Assembly: GCA_013368325.1 (NCBI GenBank)
Contig: JAACJK010000003.1
Location: forward strand, 990,591-1,054,590
Reading direction: 5' to 3'
DNA from: Ephemerocybe angulata
Lineage: Eukaryota > Basidiomycota > Agaricomycetes > Agaricales > Psathyrellaceae
DNA length: 64,000 bases
The notes under the pieces are model-generated. The model searched no databases and was not told the origin of the DNA. It saw nothing but the letters and a program-made list of their open reading frames with translations. Both the position numbers and the translations under genes were made by a program. Positions 59,101 through 64,000 of this stretch are shown here, in pieces; within the stretch, counting starts at the first letter, position 1, and the number at the start of each line of letters is the position of its first letter.

Positions 59101-60764
59101 TCCCGATGTGGCTGCGTCCTCTCCAGCTGTCACCTCACGAGAGAAGAAGTCTACTTCGAACACGACCGTGTCCTCCGGACTGTCGAAGCCTGACCCCGAG
59201 CAACCCGTCAGCATCGTCTCCGCAGGGAAACAGAAAGCGTCGTCCCGTACCCCTGCCGCGCGCCCGTCTAAGGCGTCGGACCCCACGGCTTCGGTAGTTC
59301 GAGGATCGAGCCGCAAAGCAGCCTCTGGTAGCTCCCGTTCTGGTAAACGGTCCGCACCTGTCGATGCAGTCAAGCCGCCTGGCGACTCCGTTCACGAGGC
59401 TGGCGAGCAAGGAGAATCCTCTGAGCCCGTCGCTGGTTCTGCAGTTGAGGCGGGCGGAGGGTCCGAGGATGCCAAGCCACCTGTGCGCTCGACTCCGGTC
59501 GTGCAAAAGTCCGAGGCGGGCGGAGGATCAGAGGACGCCAAGCCGGCTGTCAGCTCTACCCCGGTCGTGCAGAAACCCAACGCCGCTCGTTCCTTCAAGT
59601 CTATGTTCAAGGAGCGGAATCCGGCTGTACAGGTCGCGCACTCGCGGGCGCGTATTTCAACAAGGCTCGCACACCTCCCGAAACCTGTCAGGTCATGGAC
59701 GAAGCTCTGCAAGACCCGGCCCTGAAGAAAACGTACGAAGACTTAGATCCTGTATGGTTCGTCCTGTTCGTTGAAAGATAGGTGGTATAAACGACTTACC
59801 AGCTCTATCGGCGGTTTACAGGTCGGGCAAGTTTCAATTGTGGACGGATGTAGCCGGGAAGGGTACTTATTCATTCAGCAACTGGATTGACGACTGTCCT
59901 CTGCTCGACTACGAGTACGTTGCGATCGCTTCCGTCTGACCGCTCGCTTACCGTTCCTGTATATCCAGTTCAGCCATAAACGCTATCGTCTTCAAGTCGC
60001 ACAAGCAATTCCTCAATCCGTCTCGCGCATCCCGCAGAGTGTGTTGGTGCGCGAGCTCCCGCCGGGTACGAAGCTCCAGCTCTACACCAGCGATCGTAGA
60101 GTTGCAATCTGTCTGTCCGCGGTCCAGGCGACCCAGTCGTATATCACCGAGCCTGCCCGTCGGCGTCAAGCAGAAGAAGCTTCATGGCGTATTCCACAGT
60201 CAGGAGTTCGAGCGGATGGTAGGATTGTCTGCTCCGCCTTTTCGAAGGAGCTTCTTGGTGCGCAGTTGGGGATGGACGAGATGCAGTTCTGCTCAAAGTC
60301 TTTGTTCGGTGGTAAGATACTTCTAACCCTCGCATATATCGTACCTAACCTCGCATTTATGAAGACGGTGATGTTCCCGCCCCTAGAAGATATTCTCCCT
60401 CGAAACCGAGTCCGGCCACTGCCTCCGCGTCGGGGTCTACGTCTGCACCTGTTGGGACTCGTTTAGCCTTGGCATCGAGGAAACCAGTACGTGTGCTTTC
60501 CCTTCTTCTCCACTTTATCTTGCCATATGCTGACGTGATAATATGTGTCCAGTTCCCGTTTACGATTGCACCGGGTTCGTTCTGGACCTCGAGCGTGACC
60601 TGGACAGGCTCGATCAGCTACCCCGGTGGGACGGTGAGATCCCCCGTAATTCGTTCGTTGTCGTCGCATACACTTTGTCCGTGTTCCACGGAAAGAAGGG
60701 ACAGTGGAAGGTTAGTTTCAATATTCGCTGGGTCATGCTTATCGGAAATGGCGAAGCGAGATGA
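56137..60764 (+). pseudogene. Large Ser/Pro/Lys-rich Helitron-associated ORF, frame-broken
   Basis: ATG 56137 (MSTKPSYAEVASRSPSPTSR) and a series of exons, several ending in the same AAG-CG or AAG-AG context, lead to acidic (DDDMSEGEADLSPLTDID) and then long Ser/Pro/Thr/Lys-rich segments. The C-terminal third is ordered: YFNKARTPPETCQVMDEAL, FQLWTDVAGKGTYSFSNW, NAIVFKSHKQFLNPSRAS, LQLYTSDRRVAICLSAVQA, KLHGVFHSQEFERMVG, CSAFSKELLGAQLGMDEMQ and KKGQWKVSFNIRWVMLIGNG. A 29-residue direct repeat (EAGGGSEDAKP..STPVVQK) lies near 59450-59575. The ordered blocks sit in different frames, switching near 57108, 58000, 59651, 60037, 60165 and 60222. I believe similar ORFs accompany agaricomycete Helitrons; role unknown. 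Confidence 0.55.
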
Positions 60765-61005
60765 TATCGTGAATCTTTTACCTCAGTAGCCTATCCAGTC
60801 GTGCCCTGATACTATATCGTCAACCCGCACTGTCCTGTATATCATAGCTTTCTATCACCTGTGGCAATGTACAGAGATTAAACGTTTGTTTGTATATGTT
60901 ATCACGTGAGGCTTCGACTTGTGATTACACGTAATGGGACCGTTCTCCTGACTATGTACCCTTCTCTTTCGACAGCCACGTCTCTCCTACATACATCCTC
61001 AACGG

Positions 61006-64000
61006 TTGTATATACCCTACTTATCCTCTGAAATGCATATCGACACAACTCGCCCTGACGATGCGTTACCCGTTACCCGTGATTCTGGTGCCGCCTCCCT
61101 CTACGGAGGCGGCGCACATGTGCAGAGAAAGTTTACCTGGGCAGAGCTTGGGCCCTTTCTGGTGCAGAATGACCTTGACGGTCCCGCCTACGTGTCTGGA
61201 ACATACGAACTCGTCAGATATGCCCCTCGTGGATCGATCGGGAATATACTCGGCTCTCATGACGGTGCGTTTGAGCTGATGTCCCCTTAGAACTCCTTCT
61301 TCCCCACCTCAACTTGACCGAGCTCAAGTCTGTCGCCAAAGTCCACGGGCTCAAACCGCAGCGAGGTCAATCCAGGGAATCCATTGTCTCCGTCTTGCGC
61401 GAGCATGTCTGTGGTGGTTGTGAACCCCACACGTCCATTTTCACTTGCTCGTCGTCTCGGGCGGGTCAGCCCATTCCCCGACCAGAGTATATTAACGACG
61501 CTATCAGAAGCATTAAGAGCTTCACTCTCGACGAGATCCTAAAGTTCGCGAATATACCTTCCGATGTTCAGCCAACGTACGCGTCCGGAGCTCGACTGTT
61601 GGCACTGGATGTCGTCGAAGATGCTGGTACTAGAACAGGGACGACATCCTGGGGGACTCTTTCGTGTGTCACGACGTTCCTTGGATGACGCTAGCCAAGA
61701 AAGGTACTAACGGCACTGTGGTCTGCCTGGCTAGTCTCCACGGTGTGGAGTTTCCTGTACGTACCTCAAAGGCTGGGGGAATACTGGAGCTTGGAAAACA
61801 CGTGTGCGTAGACTGCCCGTCCTATCATGCCGTGTTCGTCCCCGTTATCAAGCCAAAGGCTGCGCAGAAACCCAGGGCTGCTGACGTTGAACCCATACTG
61901 TGGTCCTGGTGCCAGAGAAGAAGATGAAAGGGTGTTTAAATATCCCCCGCTCCGTTGACCAACCGATAGACTGTCTATTGTTCGTGACTTCTGTGAGGAC
62001 TTGCGACCCGAACATTTTGAAGAGTCTGGATGCGCGTCATGTGGGCAGTTGACCCTCCTGACTGAGCTTACGCCTCTCGAGTCGTTAGCGTGTTCGCTCG
62101 ACCCCTTAGTGGAGCCCGGTCTAGCCAGACGCGAGCGCCATAGCTCGAAGGATCCAATTGAATATGAATCTGGGCCCATTCTAGATAAATCTCTAACCGC
62201 GATATGTCCTGTTTGTGTCGACGCACTCAACAACGGCCGACGACCCCATAATGCGCTTGCGAATGGACTATGGGTAGGCCCTGTACCTAGTATCCTGGCC
62301 GATCTTACCTACGCTGAGCAGGTCTTGGTTGCCCGAATTCGAACTAACCGCTGCGTCGTTCGTGTCTCGTCTGCCCCCGGTCGACCGGCGCACTCAAAGA
62401 TGATTGCTAACGCGATTTCATTTGCGTGTCCTACAATGAAAATTTATCACCAGCTGCCTCCTCCTCGGAGTGAGGTAGACGAGGTATTGGCCTTCATCTT
62501 CACTGGGGTCAACCCACCTGAAGAGGATGAGATCGTCAGGTCCCCGATGCTGGTGCGCCGTAACAATGTCAAGAATGCTCTTGAATGGCTCAAGCTGAAC
62601 CACGCCGACTATGCCGATTTACTGATTGACTACGAGACCCTAGGCACCTATCCTGAGCGCGGATCCGTCGTCAAAGTAGTTGTCAGAGCGTTGGAGGACG
62701 GCACGAATGTAGTCGCGTCGACGACGAGTGTTCATGACACCTTTGAAGACGATGGAACCACCAGCGGACCTTGCCCATTCACCGTGAATGGCCTGATCGG
62801 GAGCCGTCTTGATAGCATGTCTCTTGACGCCCGAAGGGCCGCAGCAACTAGGCATTTACGAACGGGGGATAGTACCGTCTTGGCTGTTGGCCATTCGGAC
62901 ACTCCCGAATCGAAGTATAACAATCCTCAACTATATCCACAGATCTACCCCTGGTGTTTCCCTACGGCTCGGGGGTTGGGTACTGCGAGACTGCATGGCA
63001 GGATGTCCGAGACGACTCAGAAGAAATGGATGCTCATGTACCATGACAAGAGGTTCCAGACGGAAACCCGCTTCATTATCGTCGCGTTCAACGATGAGCA
63101 GATTAAGGAAAGTAAAAACGGTAGTATTGTCTTAACTAGGCGCAGTAACTTCGCGTCCATCGCTTCAAGAGTACACAAGATTAACCCGGTAGTCATCAAG
63201 GACATCGCTACGAGACTGCAAGAAGGCGAGCGGGTCATCCCAGAGACGGAAGAGGAGAAGCTATGCTTTTCTATAATGGACCAGATAGATCACGTTGGGA
63301 GTAGCGTCCACGGTTCTCTCGCTGGGAAGAAGAATATGAGAAGCGAGGTTTGGTCACTCATTGCGAACAGAGGTGCACCATCGTGGTTCATCACATTGTC
63401 ACCTGCAGATAATAAGCACCCATATGTATATATTGGGCGGATAAAAAAGTAGAATTTAACCCTGAGCTGAGAGAGTACATGGAGAGAGCCCGACTCGTCG
63501 CCCAAAACCCCGTGGCCGGGGCGCGCTTCTTCCACTTCATGGTCCTTCTGCTCATTAAGCATCTTCTCAGATGGGGAGACCCGGAAGGTAGAGCCGGTAT
63601 ATTCGGTCATACAGCAGCCTATTACGGCACTGTAGAGCAGCAGGGGCGCATGACCTTACATTTGCATATGCTGGTATGGATAGTCTGTGCTCTGAGTCCT
63701 CAACAGGTAAGGGATCGTTGATGGCTAAGGATAGCGAGTTCGTGAGCGAGCTCATATCCTATCTCGAAGGAAGCCACACTGGCGACTTCTTCACCGGATC
63801 TTTGGAGGATATGAGCGCCAAGTTCTCTACTAAGCGCCAGCCTGCCCCTAAGTCGGATGTCAATGTTGAGGTCGCACCTGACGCGGATGACTCAGAGGAG
63901 ATCGATCTTCTCGTCGAGCCGTTAATCGACGACTCTAAGTATCCGAGTGGACATGACCACCTGTCATCGAAGACCCAATCCAGAAGCTCCTGTCCCTCCT
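61006..64000 (+). mobile_element. Helitron transposase region (DUF6570 + Helitron-like N + HUH), right-truncated and frame-broken
   Basis: Seen, left to right: ELKSVAKVHGL, WGDSFVCHDVPWMTLAKK, HVCVDCPSYHAVFVPVIKP, LTAICPVCVDALNNGRRP, NALANGLWVGPVPSILADLT, YAEQVLVARIRTNRCVVRV (DUF6570-type), RGAPSWFITLSPADNKHPYV, LVAQNPVAGARFFHFMVLLL, YYGTVEQQGRMTLHLHMLVW (HUH histidines at 63659-63661 and 63665-63667) and ELISYLEGSHTGDFFTG. Known: these are the N-terminal and rolling-circle Rep parts of a Helitron. The helicase domain would lie right of the window. The frame slips at about 61279, 61653, 63432 and 63717. Each slip leaves two extra bases. No TC or CTRR end was located. Confidence 0.85.

Noticed and set aside
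58362..59774. Overlapping Pro/Arg-rich ORFs in other frames of the low-complexity gene
   Set aside because: They arise from biased codon use of the Ser/Pro/Lys-rich frame and show no motifs.
1..64000. tRNA, rRNA and CRISPR-like arrays
   Set aside because: I looked for T-loop (GTTCGA) consensus and repeated spacers. Hits were inside coding exons or lacked cloverleaf partners, and CRISPR is not expected in a fungal nuclear genome.

Overview
The window looks like nuclear DNA of an agaricomycete (mushroom-forming) basidiomycete. Genes are compact, with many 47-90 nt GT..AG introns and exons down to a few bases. Several encoded families are typical of this group: DUF6534 membrane proteins, a macrophage-activating-glycoprotein-like secreted protein, an F-box-like protein, a Helitron with a DUF6570-type region. 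Every gene call comes from translating and splicing the sequence by eye; no database was searched.

Layout. 1-2.5 kb: left-truncated zinc-knuckle gene (-) and a divergent nucleotidyltransferase-like gene (+). 5-11 kb: secreted-type dipeptidyl peptidase (-), then MRT4 (-) and deoxyhypusine hydroxylase LIA1 (+) with start codons 85 bp apart. 11.5-17.2 kb: a possible 45-aa protein and a tandem pair of DUF6534 membrane protein genes that share 1-nt and 11-nt exons. 17.4-19 kb: small ORFs and an 87-bp minisatellite. 19-24.3 kb: TRP4 (-), HIS1 (-) and DBR1 (+); HIS1 and DBR1 diverge and both have minute first coding exons. 24.3-32.6 kb: a degenerate or unusual gene, a geranylgeranyl-pyrophosphate-synthetase-labelled type protein, a multipass membrane protein, a GPI-type secreted glycoprotein, a hidden small gene and an F-box-like gene. 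32.6-44 kb is gene-poor apart from ROT1 (ER chaperone) and PRE7 (proteasome beta6), and carries a ~455-bp MITE-like element. 44-51.5 kb: a nuclear-type unknown protein, an aldo-keto reductase with an N-terminal membrane anchor and a CorA-like membrane protein with a very long Ser/Pro/Arg tail.

53.8-64 kb (right edge) appears to be a large Helitron-type region. It holds a Helitron N-terminal/HUH ORF running off the window, preceded by a large low-complexity ORF and, divergently, an intact spliced gene with an acidic tail. The two rightward ORFs are broken at about nine places, nearly all with the same frame offset (two left-over bases, as from a one-base deletion), while the host genes in the window are intact.

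The housekeeping genes cover amino-acid biosynthesis (TRP4, HIS1), RNA processing (DBR1), ribosome assembly (MRT4), translation-factor modification (LIA1), protein turnover (PRE7) and cell-wall/ER folding (ROT1). They are interleaved with lineage-specific membrane and secreted proteins and flanked on the right by mobile DNA. The strongest novel-looking signals are the conserved 1-nt exons of the DUF6534 pair, the mirrored minute first exons of HIS1/DBR1, and the accessory ORFs beside the Helitron.
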